Both the position numbers and the translations under genes were made by a program. The notes beneath the pieces were generated by a model. It did no database searches, was not told where the DNA came from, and saw only the letters and a list, made by a program, of their open reading frames with translations. DNA of 64,000 bases from Pristionchus mayeri (lineage: Eukaryota; Nematoda; Chromadorea; Rhabditida; Neodiplogasteridae), in contig BTRK01000006.1 of NCBI GenBank assembly GCA_036245805.1, positions 54,181,257 to 54,245,256 on the forward strand. Direction: 5' to 3'. Each line of letters starts with the position of its first letter. Within the stretch, counting starts at the first letter, position 1. Below, piece by piece: positions 33,973-48,900 of the stretch.

Positions 33973-36900
33973 ATGACAGCAGTGAAACGACCCGACATCC
34001 AAGGAATACGAGGTGATTTATATATAATGGACAACTCAAAGCAAGGCTAAACTCAACCACATCACTCTTAACGAAATATACGTGTTTCTGAATGGTTTGT
34101 CCACTTTCTTTCTGTAGGTTATACGTTTATTACGAAAAACATTCAGCAGAGGAGATTTTACAATTTTTTTACAAATTCCCTTGTTCGACTTTTTTCCACT
34201 CAATCATATCACATTTTGTTTTCCTTTAACAATTTTCCTGTATTTCAGTTTACCTGATTTCTCAGAAATATTCTGGAAATCTATTCTGCAAATGCAAATT
34301 ATCTTTTGAGCATTATTTGCTGTCACATTCTGAACATTCGCGCTTTACAAAAACAAATTGAAACATATGTCCTTGAAAAGGAGGATCCTCTCCGAAATCG
34401 TGGGCTCCATGTGATATGCATCTCCGAACCGAGCCTCCTACGAAAATGCTGTATCCATTCTGATACTCATCTCCGATCCAAAGTATCCGCCAGAATTTCT
34501 CGGAGATTGGTCAACATATAATTTCGTTTTGCTTGGAATAACAATCGAAAGGCGATTGATCAGGAAAAGTTTTCGAAAAATATCCCTCACGGTTCGTTAG
34601 GACATTGAAACCGCAGATTTGAAAGACATGCGACGCATGGCTGTTTCCCGGGCTCTCGATTTATTCAAATAACCAACATTCATTATATTTTTCAGCGAGT
34701 GGGTTACTTATCGGCGACATCGGGTCATCAAAGAGAGACAGAAGTCCTCGTTATGCAAGCGCAGCGCTCGCTCGCATACTAAGGTTGGGTAGAGAACGCG
34801 CGCTATCTTCGTCGGGTTAGAGTGAGGACGGAGTCTCGCGTTGTGTACGTTCAAAATCTGCCTTAACGAGTCGTGCCCCTCGACCGCAAGTCAAGTTACA
34901 ATTGTTTTTGGTCCGCGCCGGTACTACGTCGGATGAGAACTATGACGTCATGCCGCCTTTGATCTATCAAAGGCGGCATGACGTCATAGTTCTCATCCGG
35001 TGTAGTGCCCGCCGCGCCTATATGTGGCTAGACCGTGCGCCACCGTATTTAGGATTTCCGATGAGCTCTCGTAATGGAGATACAGTGCAGCGGAGAACTG
35101 TGATGTAAAATTAATTGCTTGGCCATAATATTGATCAATTGCAATTACATTTATCATTGTTCATTGTTAACGATATAACGCTGAAAATGTGATGGATCGC
35201 AGTCGTTTCCACAACAAACTAGAGTTCGTAATTCGGGTCACCGTCTCTTCATATAACACTTTCTCTCGAGCTGTCGAGTGGTGAGAGAGTGTGTAGAATG
35301 AAGAGAGCGTGGTTTCATCTCTCGAACTTCAGGTTTGGCGATAGCGTCCGTACTCGCGTTTCATCTCAAGCCGCACCTATTCCCATCTGGATTTGTTGGA
35401 GTTGATATGTGAGCTTTATTTTCGAATTGATAACAACACATTCAGATCAGAAGGACCATTGTCATTAGAATGCATCCGAATCGATATTTCTAGATATTAC
35501 CTCAACACACGTGAATGTGAAATTGCTTGAAATGCATGAATTGCTTCTAAATTTTTCAGTTTCTTCGTGCTCTCCGGCTATCTCATGTCGTCGATTCTTG
35601 CTAAGGAGCTGGTTATTGATATAGAAGGTAATTAAAGTAATATTTTAACTTGTGTTCTGTCAACACATCTAAACGTTTCTCAATATTTCTAACAGAGCAT
35701 GGCGATAAACTAATTTATTTTCCAAATATCCGATATACATAATTCATAATTTTTTTTTCGATAAATTATTTGAAAATATAAAAAAATGAAAATTTTGGGG
35801 ATAAAAGCGTATTTCCAGTCCTCCGCGTCTTCTACACTCGTCGCTTCAAGAGAATCGTTCCGCTCTACTCGCTTCTTCTATGTGCTCTCTACGTTTTCGT
35901 ACCCATACTCCTTGTGGAAAGAGACGTCATGAAGCGAGTTTTTTTTGCAATCGTGTGTTTGCCCCTAGGGATCATATTCAGACAGTTTGATTCCCGGTTA
36001 ATTATTTTGCCGGGGTTGCGCAACTATTACTCTCTTTCACTGCGTTTCTTTTTTTATGACCTCTATCAACACATATCAGATATCAATTCGATTCCTTCTG
36101 GGCGGCTGCCTTTGCTACAAACATCCAAGCTATTCATGACAAGGCAGACTATTTCACAGCGGTTTGTGTGATATTTATTGGATGTCTATTTTGTTTGCAC
36201 TTACATTAGACTATTTATCGCATCTTATACTGAAGTACACATTTTAAGTAACTGAATACTTGCTAATTACTGGAAATATATTTATAAAATAATAATTATA
36301 TTTCAGCATTTCGACTCTAATGTCTTAACACACACTTGGTCATTGGGAGTTGAGATTCAGGTTTGTTCACTACTTTAAAATATGCCGATATCCTACATTT
36401 CAAGTATTACATCATTGTGCCATTGCTTGTTATTTCACAAAGGATGCTGGGTAGCCGATGTGGAATAGTTTTTCTGGTCGTAATCATAACAGGTTTCGTT
36501 TTTGTTTATTTTTTTTCTCTTTTCGAAATTTGATTCGCTGTTTGTTTAGATATTTAAGATGTAAAATTATAGCTTCAATGTCTTATCAATGTTTGGCGGA
36601 GACGAATAGCTCCTTCAACTCGCTTCTCGCACGAGTCTGGCAATTTCTCTGTGGTGGAATTACAAAAGAAGTATGTACATAACACGTGTATCACGAGTCA
36701 TCGGATGAAGGCGGGAACATTTTCAAAAAAGTTGTGCCAGATTTGACTCATATTATTGTAATATAATACCCTAGACTAAAGATTTCGGAAAATATGGGTC
36801 ATTGCTCCCAGTGCCGGCTTTTAGGAATCTTCCGGTTTTGCAACCGGCTATGCTGTATTTCAGCTCCCAGATGAGCTAGAGAGATGGCATTGGGCTCAAA

Positions 36901-39900
36901 ATGTGCGGAAAATTATTTCCAGAAACTTTTATGCGTACGGAAAGAACTAACTATGCTACTAACGAAGAACCATATTAGGGTTTATAAAAAAAAATTCGCC
37001 CTCCTTTCTGAAGTTACCATATACAAAATGCTATTGCTTATTAATATAAAATAAGTCAATATGTGTCCAGGAAAAATATTACCGACGTGATCAGACTACG
37101 GCCTTTTTGGGTATTTTTGATCAAACACAGCATAGTGCAGAATGCCATTGATTTTTTCCATAAATACCGCCATTCATTCGAATCATAGAACATGCCCGTT
37201 GTAATATAAGAACATTGGAAGCAATATAAGTAGGATGGCACACGAAAACTAGAATTTTCGCGAATTCGAGAAAATCAGTTTTCTTGACCTCGATTTTTTC
37301 GATTTTTTCGCATACCATACTTACCAATAGCATTAATCGGAAAGTATGTGCCGGTATATCACGGGTCTTCTGTAAGAATGCAGCAAAACGAGCCCCTTTT
37401 GCCACCAGAAAAAAGTCATAGTCACGTATTTCGATGAAACTTGGTTTATGTGTACTATTGGGGGTCCAACGAAGATATTTCCAATTGGTTTGGCCAATTT
37501 CGGACATTATCGATTTTTTGTGATCTACCCTTTGGGAGATCATAAGTTGGTCAATTTTTTATCGTACAGCCTACGGTTTCTTTCCATTTTACGCAGATTT
37601 TCGAAATCTACAATTTCTTCTTCACTCCCCTCAAACGAGAAGGCCGTCTTCGGGGACTTTTGGCCAAAAAACCTGTTTTTGGAACATGTCTATCGATTTT
37701 TTCTTCATTCCCCTTCGATATTATTTTTGCATTCGATTCTACAAACAAAATTAATAGGGGTCCATGTTGACCATATTTCATATAACGAGTACTGTTATGT
37801 CGAAATAGTAAGTGGAGTCCTGGACTTTCAGTTTTTTTGGTCGTATTTCAGTTCAAAGTGGTCCAATCAGACGGGTGGTCGAAACTCTAAAATGACTGGT
37901 TTTTTTTTTGAGATATTTGAGAAATAATCCCAGAAAGCTGGAAATGAGCTATTGACACTCACTGGTGGAGTGCAACTAATGGAGACTATCGACCTATCAT
38001 CTTCTGAGAGTCTATCGCCTGATAAGATAAATTGATTGATTGATTAATGATTACACTGTTCTTAATATGTCATGAACTACAACTATTAACTCAAATATAT
38101 CGTCATCCATGGCGAAAACCTGACATTTCCAGGTTTCTGGGATTATTTCTCAAATATCTCGAAAACCAGTCATTTTAGAGTTTCGACCACCTTCATGGCA
38201 GTTATTCTACTCGTCGAGATCTGTCGATCTCATTTTTGAAATTTCTGATTGGACCATTTTGAACTGAAATACGACCAAAAAACTGAAATTTAAACTGAAA
38301 AAACTGAAGTCCAGGACTCCACTTACTATTTCGACATAACAGTACTCGTTATATGAAATATGGTCAAAATGGACCCCTACTAATTTTGTTTGTAGAATCA
38401 AATAATATCGAAGGGGAATGAAGAAAAAAATCGATAAACATGTTCCAAAAACAGGTATTTGGCCAAGTCCCCGAAGACGGCCTTCTCGTTTGAGGGGAGT
38501 GAAGAAGAATTTGTAGATCTCGAAAATCTGCGTAAAATGGAAAAAAACCGTAGGTTGTACGATAAACATTGACCACGAAAAATCGATAATGTCCGAAATT
38601 GGCCAAACCAAGTGGACATATCTTCGTTGGACCCCCAATAGTACACATAAACCAAGTTTCATCGAAATCCGTGACTATGAGTTTTTTCTAGTGGCAGACT
38701 TACGGAAGACCCGTGATAAGTAAGAAAATTACAAAATGGTTTGTTCATTCACCTTGAAAGGTCAAAATATCATGGCTCGAAAATGCCAAAATTGAACTAT
38801 GCAAAAAATTTTTAAATTTTTTTTTCAGCGAAATGAATTTGAGCGAAATGTTACGCTATTTAAACATGTAAAATCATAATTTAATAAGTGGAATGGTAAT
38901 TCATTTGAAAAACAAAAAGAAGTATTCAATTTTTGGAAGAAAAAAATTGTTGACATAGTGCAAAATGTAAAATCTGAATTATCGAGATATCTTATCTTTC
39001 TCTGTGTTATCTTATACATCCCTTTTAATTATTTTTTTCAGTGTTCAAATCCGTCAGCTATTTACAACATTTCGCTCAAAATAGAATTTAAAATTGTGTT
39101 GCATCATTCCATTTTGCATTTTGGAGCCATGAAATTTTGACCTTTCAAGGTGAATGAACAAACCATTTTGCAATTTTCTTACTTATACCGGTACATACTT
39201 TCCGATTAACATAAATCTGGAGGTTCAGATATTATTATTGGTAAGTATGGTATGCGAAAAATCGAAAAAATCGAGGTCAAGAAACCTGATTTTTTTTCGA
39301 ATTCGCGAAAATTCTAGTTTTAGTATGCCATCCTACTTATATTGCTTCCAATGTTCTTATATTACAAAGAGCATGTTCTAAGATTCGCATGAATGGTGGT
39401 ATTTATGGAAAAAATCAATGACATTCTGTACTATGCTGTTTTTGATCAAAAATACCCAAAAAGGCCGTAGGCTGATCACGTCGGTAATATTTTTCCTGGA
39501 CACATGTTGACTTTTATATTAATAAGCAATAACATTTTGTATATGTTTATTTCAGAAAGGAGGATTATTTTTTTTATAAAACCAAATGTGGTTTTTCGTT
39601 GGTAGTACCCAATGCCATCTCTCTAGCTCATCTGGGAGCTGAAATACAGCATAGCCGGGTGCAAAACCGGAAGATTCCTAAATGTCGGCTCTGGGAGTAA
39701 TGACCCATATTTTCCGAAATCTTTAGTCTAGGGTATTCTATTACTATAATATGAGTCAAATCTGGCACAACTTTTTTGAAAATGTTCCCGAGAGGATCAT
39801 TTTTCATCCACTGACTCCTGATACACGTGATAAACACTCCTCTTCAAATCAGCCACTTATCTGAATGAATAAATTTCACCGTGTAGTTTAAAACGAGGTT

Positions 39901-42900
39901 GTAAATGTACCATATTTATGCAAGCAGAACCTATCAGGTTACAAGAAATTATGTCATTTTCTTGCAGATGATCACTTGGCTATCTCTGAATTATGAGGTG
40001 CGTCGTATTTGCCAAGCACGTATTACAAAAAAACCCTGTAATTTATACATGTGACGCTTTACCTTAAAATTTAATCCGGCAAGATTACATTTCAAGGAAA
40101 AGATATCTCAGATCCGGATATTTTTGATAGATACAGTAGCGCCCAAAAGTATTGAAACGATTTGAATGTTTCATATAACTTTTTCTACCGTTGACTTAGA
40201 AAGTTCGATGTTGGGGCGCTGTATAGCAAATCAATCGAAGAATACGATGCGAGTATTGCGTCATCAGTTATGAAACTAATTGCGTAGTGATGACGCAATC
40301 GAATTACACTTTTTCAAACAGGCTTTATTCTTACATAGATTTTTTCCAACTCGCCAAACTTTCTGTGGTTGTAGACATGCCCGAGGCCTACCCAGAAAAT
40401 TTTTTTGAGGTTGCTGCGCGACCGCACGTTTGCTGCAGCCTTGCTGCAAAAAGGGGGGCTGAAATTCAGAACTCAGCTCCCAGATTAGCTAGAAACTCGT
40501 TCAAAGCATCAAAATGGTCGCTATCATGAATAGAGATGATAATGAGAATAGAAACACAATATTTCATAATTTGCCATCAGGGCATGAAAAAATCACTTTT
40601 TTGCATGACCATTTTTGGACATTCATAACTTTGTGGGAAATATCGGTAAAAATCTGGTTTTTGCATAGCAATGTTCAAAATGTATTGAAGAACTTGTTTC
40701 CAACTTTTTAGAGCGATTGGATATCTTTCCTGCCCGCGGTGTGCGTTTTTCGGAGGTATACTAGGGTCGGGAAACACCGTGTTTACGCACTCTCGTCGTC
40801 TGCACTCTCTCGCTCATAGTGGTAAACGGTGTGTTTCCCGACCCTAGTATACCTCCGAAAAACGGAAAAACAGATTTTTACCGACATTTCCCACAAAGTT
40901 ATGAATGTCCAAAAATGGTCATGCAAAAAAGTGATTTTTTCATGCCCTGAGGGCAAATTATGAAATATTGTGTTGATATTCTCATTATCATCTCTATTCA
41001 TGATAGCGATCATTTTGATGCTTTGAACGAGTTTCTAGCTAGTCTGGGAGAATAAAGCCTGTTTGAAAAAGTGAAATTTGATTGCGTCATCACTACGCAA
41101 TTAGTTATGAGGCACGTGATGACGCAATACTCGCATCGTATTCTTCGATTGATTTGCTATATAGCGCCCCAACATCAAACTTGCTAAGTCAACGGTAGAA
41201 AAAGTTATATGAAAAATTCAACTTTCAATACTTTTGGGCGCTACTGTACATGTAATACCAGCACCTAAACCATCTGTTTAATTAATCCACTATTTATCCA
41301 AAAATCGATATTCAGAAAACATGATTCACGAATGCAAATTACTGTGGAAACTGTTTGGCCCGGATCTACAGTTGCAGCACAAAATCCATGATTCTTTCCG
41401 TACATGTTTATTAACAGACCCTCCACCAGTGAACGTAACAGATGCATGGGTGGCTAAAAATACGATAATTCCCGAATTAGTCCATTCGTTGCAAATTATT
41501 TGTGCTCAAACGCTATTTTATAGTGGTCGATTGGAAAGATGGCTGAATTTTTTGAGAAAATTGACCTGAAGTGTACAATCGTTGAAAATGAGTTCTAGAG
41601 AAAATGGTTTACATAGATCGATAGAGCTCGAAAAATGAGTTGGGGTCACTCAGAGGTCAATTTTGCTCTATCTTTAACCGTATCGAAGAAAACAGCCCGC
41701 AAAGTAGGAGATGCCTAGATCCGACCCTATGTTGCGAGCTCCAAAATGAAGTGTGCACAATAACACTTCGGGAGTCACCCAGGCATGCCTCAGTATGGTC
41801 AAAACCGGTTAGATCTCATTTCACAATCCCAAGCTCAGCTCGATTCTCTCATGAGAGGCGTGATATATTACCGGCACCTCCCATTTTGAGGATCGAAAAA
41901 AGAGACATATTTAGATTTTAACTGAATTTTCAGGAATAGTGGCTTGTTTTGATAACTACACATAACACAAGCATCACGAGTCGGTGGAGGTGTGTGGGAA
42001 CAATTTCCAACTTTTATTTTTTTTGATTTCGATCATATTATGGTGGAAACATATACTGGGGCCAATTTACCGAAAAATCTGGGTCTCAGGTCTTAGAGCC
42101 GTCATTTAGGAATTTTCCGGTCTCAGATCCGGCTCTACCATAAATCGGCTTTCAGGTGAGCTACAGAGGTGGCTTTGGGCTCAAAAAAACGCGGAAAAAT
42201 ATAAGGAACAACTTTTCTGTTTTGACTCAAGCTGTACAATAAAAACTGGAAATGCTATGATAGAAAAACCGCAAATGAGGGGAAAAATAAATTCATAGAT
42301 TTTTTGTGAGATACCTTCCCCCGGAATTTTATTGCGGAATATGGAAGCTGGAGTATTTGATCAACAAAAATATGAAACTGTGTTTGAGGTGACTCGACAG
42401 TCGAGGTATCGCTCCACTGGATGACAAGTGAGGAATTTGTGAACGAAATTTCCCTCGATTGCGTATTAATTTGATTTATAGTAACCAAAATGAGTGATTT
42501 GAGATGTTTCTTGGATAGGCGATGCAATTTCTGCTGAAAAACTCAGAGATCGACAATGTTCGAAAAATCGATTTTCACAACCTCCATTTTTTCCAAGTTT
42601 GTGCATTTCTAAGTATGCACATTGAAACGTACATCCGTGATAATTAATAATTATTTTTAATAGGCTCCGACTAGTGTTCAAATATGATAGAATTGATAGG
42701 TATAGAGTTTCGAATCGTTTGTTTTCTTCACTCGAATATGCGTATCCGGCAGTGCAAAAACTAATCAAAATTTGCTTTCCGCTGAAATATTGCGGCTACC
42801 GACCCGCATTGAACATCTAAAAGCACGACCATATCCCCTTAGTATGAAAATGCCGATAAATGTACTCAATACACGTTTCTAAACATATCGAAAATTTCAC

Positions 42901-45900
42901 GTTTAGAAAAAAATTGAATACTTCAAAAGAAGGGATACTGATGTTATGGAAGCTTTTTTCTGACTAATATATGAGCCCGTTCGCGTAAGAGTGGAACAAA
43001 TCTTGGCACACCAAATTTTCGAAAAGTTGCGAAAAGGGGTTATCGAAGATGCTGATCATTGTGGTCAACTTCATTTTGTACCATTTCGACCGGTAAAGCC
43101 AGGCTGTACATGGGCTGCACCTAGACTTCTGCCCATAACTTGGCAATCGATTGATGAAACGACTTGAAAATTGTACTGATGATAGATAGTGTCACTACGA
43201 AACCGTAGGCATCAAAATATCACATGCTTCTTCTTGGCAATATTATAACTTCGACGATCTCGAATATAAGGCAGAAACCAAAGCCACGAACTATATGGTG
43301 TGATGCGCCGTGCCATGGGGATCATTTTTTCGTATACTATGTGTGGGGTTTAAGTTAGACATATTTTTACTACATCCATTTTTGTGATGCATTTATCACC
43401 TTTATGCCGAGTGTGTGATAGTGAGAAATGAGGATAATTTAATTATCGGACTCGTTCAATGGAAGCAAAACAAAGGAATGAGATTCATTTCTCACTATCA
43501 CACACTGACTTCTCGGCATAAAGGTGATAAATGCATCACAAAAATGGATGTAGTAAAATATGTCTAACTTAAACCCCACACATAGTATACGAAAAATGAT
43601 CCCCATGGCACGGCGCATCACACCATATAGTTCGTGGCTTTGGTTTCTGCCTTATATTCGAGATCGTCGAAGTTATAATATTGTCAAGAAAAAGCATGTG
43701 ATATTTTGATGTCAACGGTTTCGTAGAGACACTATCTATCATCAGTACAATTTTCAAGTCGTTTCATAAATCGATTGACAAGTTATAGGCAGAAGTCTAG
43801 GTGCAGCCGATGTGAAGCCTGGCTTAACCGGTCGAATTGGTACAAAATGAAGTTGACCACAATGATCAACATCTTCGATAACCCCTTTTCGCAACTTTTC
43901 GAAAATTTGGTTTGCCAGACCCTTTTTGTTCGAGTCTTACAGGAACGGGCTCATATCACGCCTCTCACGAGATAATCGAGCTAGAATCGCCATTCCAGGG
44001 AATGGAGGGAAAACCGTGAAATGAGTTCTAACCGGATTTGGGCATCATGAGGCATGTCTGACACTACCCCAAAGTATCATTGTGCAGACTTCATTTTGGA
44101 GCTGCCTACGCCGGGAATGATGTCGACAGCTCTCACTTTGAGCTATCATATCTCGGTTACAGTGAAAGATAGAACAAAATTGACCTCTGAGATACCTCCA
44201 CTCTTTTTTCAAGCTCTATCCATCTATGCAGTTCGTTTTGTTTAAAAGTCGATTTTAACAATGGTATACAGTAGGCCAATTTTCTCAAAAGTGTAGGTAA
44301 AGAAGCAGCCCGTTTTTACAAATGTTGTAGAACTTTCCAAGGGCTATCGAATGAGTGGTTTGCGCAAAAAATAGCAGGGGTATAATTCGGGTTAAGGCCT
44401 TTTTAATTTTCCCGATGATTTGAAGTCAATTCATTTCATTCCGAACAGCGTTGAGACCGCTCGACTAGCCCGATCCAGAGAGAATGATTGTCTTGTGTAA
44501 ACATTTTCCGAAGAAAAATAACTTAAAATCATCGGGAAAATTAAAAAGTCCTTAACCCGAATTATACCCCTGCTATTTTTTGCGCGAACCACACGTTTGA
44601 TAGCCCTTGGAAAACTCTACAACATATTAGGTTGTAACATAAGTTTTGTCGCATTTCGGAGGTTCACAATATTTCCATGAAGGATACTTCTCAAACATTA
44701 TCAATGCCTGACCTCCTAGTATATGTTTGGGGTGTTCATGCACATTCAAACCATAGGGTAGAGCTGAACTGCGCACGCTGGCTATGCGAAAAATATTAAT
44801 ATGAACTGATTTAAATTTGGTGCAGATTTTATTAATTCGTTTGATCGGGTGCTAGTTCGCAGAGATGAATAATGAACCAAACTTCTACAGCATGGTGATA
44901 TACCCCGTCAATGCTCTTTCAAAATATACGCCAGATATGGTGCAATGTTGAGCGGAACCAAAGATATACTTCACTGAGTGTAAGGTTAGCCGCTGATTCG
45001 TAGCCAACTTGACCAACTCTTCTGAATCCAGAATTGCAACAACAGTGACTAACATAAGTGCGTTCAATTACCACTCATGGAGGTATAATTTATCATTAAA
45101 CAAGTGAGAGAAAAAACACTCCACTTGTGGGAAATTTGAATTTTTATTAATTCAATTCGCGCACAATTTTACCAAAATTTGCAAGTTTAGGTGTTTCGAA
45201 TTAAAGATTGTCATTCAAAGGCTATTTATTTCCAAACTTATCCCAAGTAGATACTAGTAAGGGAAGGGTTTATGGTTCGGATGGACACAACAAATCAGAT
45301 ATTGAACATGTGTGCGAGGTAGGAATATGAAGAAAGTGCCGATTTCAGTAGTTTAATTTACATACCATCGTTCTGAATGGAGCCACTTATCTCAACAGAA
45401 CCCAATCTACCCCAAACTTTGTCTGCACACTGACCACTTTGGGTGAACTATATTCCACCACTATTTGGATCTGGATATCTACTGAGAAGAAAATTCGGCT
45501 TGCGAAAGTTTTCGCGACCGTCACCAACCATCCACATTATACAAACTCGTCTACATTTCTAGAACGATTTTCGTTTGTCATTATCCGTGAGTGGTTCAAA
45601 ATTATGCACATATGTAGTACTTTACGCAAATCACACAAAATCGGCATAATTTATCCTTTTCAAGAAGAGCTGATGCGTGAAAATGATTTCTAATCCTTAT
45701 CTCAGTACAACTTTGTCTGACTAATGTGCCTCCTCAACTGCCTTGACAGGACTGAAGTAAAGCGCGTAAGAAAGAGTACGAAGGCCCTCACTGATGATGA
45801 ATAACGAAATTGAGATTAAATTAATTCGAAGAATTTCTGAGGTTAAAATGCATAAGAGATTAGACGCGACAAAACTTATGTTACAACCTGATATGTAAAA

Positions 45901-48900
45901 ACGGGCTGCTTCTTTACCTACACTTTTGAGAAAATTGGCCTACTGTATACCACTGTTAAAATCGACTTAAAAAAAAACGAACTATATAGATCGATAGAGT
46001 TCGAAAAATGAGTGGGGGTATCTCAGAGGTCAATTGTGTTCTATCTTTCACTGTAACCGAGATATGAGAGCTCAAAGTGAGAGCTGTCGACATCATGCCC
46101 GACGTAGGCAGCTCCAAAATGAAGTCTGCACAATGAGACTTTGGGGTAGTGTCAGACATGCCTCAGGATGCCCAAATCCGGTTAGAACTCATTTCACGGT
46201 TTTCCCTCCATTCCCTGGTTCAGCTCGATTCTTTCGTGAGGGGCGTGATATATGAGTGACTATCTGAGAGAATTGAGCTATTCTACCTATGAGCCGTACA
46301 GCAAAAAATAAAAGTTCATATAAATGTGTTCATAGGGATAACTTTTCACGTAGAGTTTGAAAATCGACCTTAGGAAGCCGTATCTCTCACCCCTCATTTC
46401 TTGTTCTGGGCTGAACTTAAGCGGTCGGATTTTCTAACTTTTGAACGGCGCATCCAAACCCCTTACATTTATAGTAATCCTGAAAGATCTCGACGAGATA
46501 AGTATTTTCACTGTTGGAAGTGAAAGGCTAGCTCATCTGTGAAAAAAGTTGAGGGCATTTGAAATGTTAAATTTTTTATTGTGAAAACATATATTCCGGG
46601 GTGTAATTTTAAGTATGTTCATTGGATTCTCCGTGAAAAGTTACCCCTACAACCAAATTTTCAATCGTACATTCGCGGTACAATGATATTTCCCGAAATT
46701 CTGAAAAGGGAAGTATGGTGAATCACTGAATTTCTGAAATCTCGTACATTTGCGATTTCAACATTTTAACAATTAGGAAATGTTCTCAATACTGTACTTC
46801 ATCTTTTTATGCATAATTAGATAGTGTTCTCTCCAATAAACATGACTTACGACTTCAACAATTAATTTTTTTCACTTCACAATTTCTCAAATTTGCACGT
46901 TGCCAACTCAACAATTCGAGTCCGCTTGACGCATTAGCTGTAGCCAAGTTGTAGCATGCCTCGACATGAGTGAAAATGGGTGGAACAATCCTCCTCCAAT
47001 ATTTCGGGGATGTAGTTATTGACGTCCGAATGTGTGTAATAATGTCCCCGGAAATATTCAAATTCATTTTGGGAGTTATTTTTGAGAATTCTGATTAGAT
47101 ATTGCTGTTAATAATGTTTTCGCAATCTGGTGTATAAACTTTACACAAAAGTACACACCTCTTCCCCTTTCAAAATTTCCGAAATTTTCGATTTTTGAAA
47201 ATTTCGATATTTGAAAACGGTCGTTTTTTCATACGTATATGATTCCTCAGGTTGCGAAGATATAACTTACAGCAATATCTAATCAGAATTCTCAAAATTA
47301 ACTCCCAAAATGAATTTAAATAATGCCGGGGACAGTCTTACACCCATATTCGGACGTCAATAACTACAGCCCCGATATAGTGGACGAGGACTGTTCTACC
47401 CATTTTCACTTATGTCGAGGCATGCTACAACTTGGATACAGCTAATGCGTCAAGCGGACTCGAATTTTTGAGTTGGCAACGTGCAAATTTGAGAAATTGT
47501 GAAGTGAAAAAAATTAATTTTTGAAGTCGTAAGTCATGTTTATTGGAGAGAACACTATCTAATTATGCAAAAAAAGATGAAGTACAGTATTGAGAACATT
47601 TTCTAATTGGTAAAATGTTGAAATCGCAAATGTACGAGGTTTCAGAAATTCAGTGATTCACCATACTTCCCTTTTCAGAATTTCGGGAAATATCATTGTA
47701 CCGCGAATTTACGAGTGAAAATTTGGTTGCAGGGGTAACTTTTCACGGAGAATCCAATGAATATACTTAAAATTACACCCAGGAATATATGTTTTCACAA
47801 TAAAAATTTTAACATTTCAAATGGCCTCAACTTTTTTCACAGATGAGCTAGCCTTTCACTTCCAACAGTGAAAATACTTATCTCGTCGAGATCTTTCAGG
47901 ATTACTATAAACGCAAAGGGTTTGGATGCGCCGCTCAAAAAGTTAGAAAAACCGACCGCTCAAGGTCAGCCCAGAACAAGAAATGAGGGGTGAGAGATAC
48001 TGCTTCCTAAGGTCGATTTCCAAATTCTACGTGAAAAGTTACCCCTAGGACCATATTTATATGAACTTTCATTTTTTGCTGTACGGCCTGAGGTCAGTCC
48101 TCTCAGATAGTCACTCATATATTCCAAATAAGATTTTGGATGTTCAATGCGGGTCGGTAGCCGGTATATGTCAGCGGAATGCAAACTTTGATTAGTTTTT
48201 GCACTGCCGGATACGCATATTCGAGTGAAGAAAACAAACGATTCGAAACTCTATAGCTATCAATTCTATCATATTTGAACACTAGTCGGAGCCTATTAAA
48301 AATAATTATTATTTATCACGGATGTACGTTTCAATGTGCATACTTAGAAATGCACAAACTTGGAAAAAATGGAGGTTGTGAAAATCGATTTTTCGAACAT
48401 TGTCGATCTCTGAGTTTTTCAGCAGAAATTGCATCGCCTATCCAAGAAACATCTCAAATCACTCATTTTGGTTACTATAAATCAAATTAAGAGGCCGGAT
48501 CGGTAAGAGTCGACCACCCCCCGGACATGCGGCCTCCCGAAATGGGAACTGGGCGTCCATGCTTCAACCATGGATACCCCTTGACCCCATGATACACCAC
48601 ATATAGGCTATTACTCGATTCTTTTTTTTATTCTACATCGACCTGTTTAAAAGTGAAAAGAAATGGACGTTTCCGTTTTCTTCATATCGAGGTCCGAACA
48701 TGCCCTGACATTTCAGAATTCTGTGAAATCACTTTTATATCCCTCAAATGAACTGTTAAACGTGATAATTTGGTGGAGAAGGAATCTACAATAACACTAA
48801 TTAATAATTATGCCCTGAGAATATAACTTTCATTCATTCTGGAAAAGTCGATTTTCTCGATTTCGATTTTCTCGAAATTTGAGCGATCTAAACTTAGTAT

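Larger units (their letters stand above)
36682..39830. mobile_element. H8: family-A foldback element, with two smaller elements nested in its middle
   Basis: TA-flanked (36680-36681, 39831-39832); ends ACACGTGTATCACGAGTC and complement of TCACGTGTATCAGGAGTC. Arms 36682-37358 and 39185-39830. It is inserted 9 bp after the exon 8 donor of OAC gene 2, leaving GTATGTACA of the intron intact. Frames at 37121-37543, 37448-37927 and 38207-38662 are arm sequence. Confidence 0.88.

Noticed and set aside
36080..36171. Apparent frameshift in OAC gene 2 between exons 4 and 5 and again at exons 7/8 and 15/16
   Set aside because: Alternative in-phase sites exist (GTGTTT donor at 35955, ATTATAG acceptor at 36572, CATTCAG acceptor at 53828), and two of them match the exon positions of gene 1, so no lesion is needed.
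37121..38662. Long overlapping reading frames (140-159 codons) on both strands
   Set aside because: They lie in the arms of H8/H9, repeat each other in mirror image, and are low-complexity phenylalanine-rich; no splice or family support.
41321..41569. Additional exon of OAC gene 2
   Set aside because: No counterpart in gene 1, no good splice sites, and part of it is the repeat also found at 12.87 and 63.5 kb; exons 9 and 10 join in phase without it.
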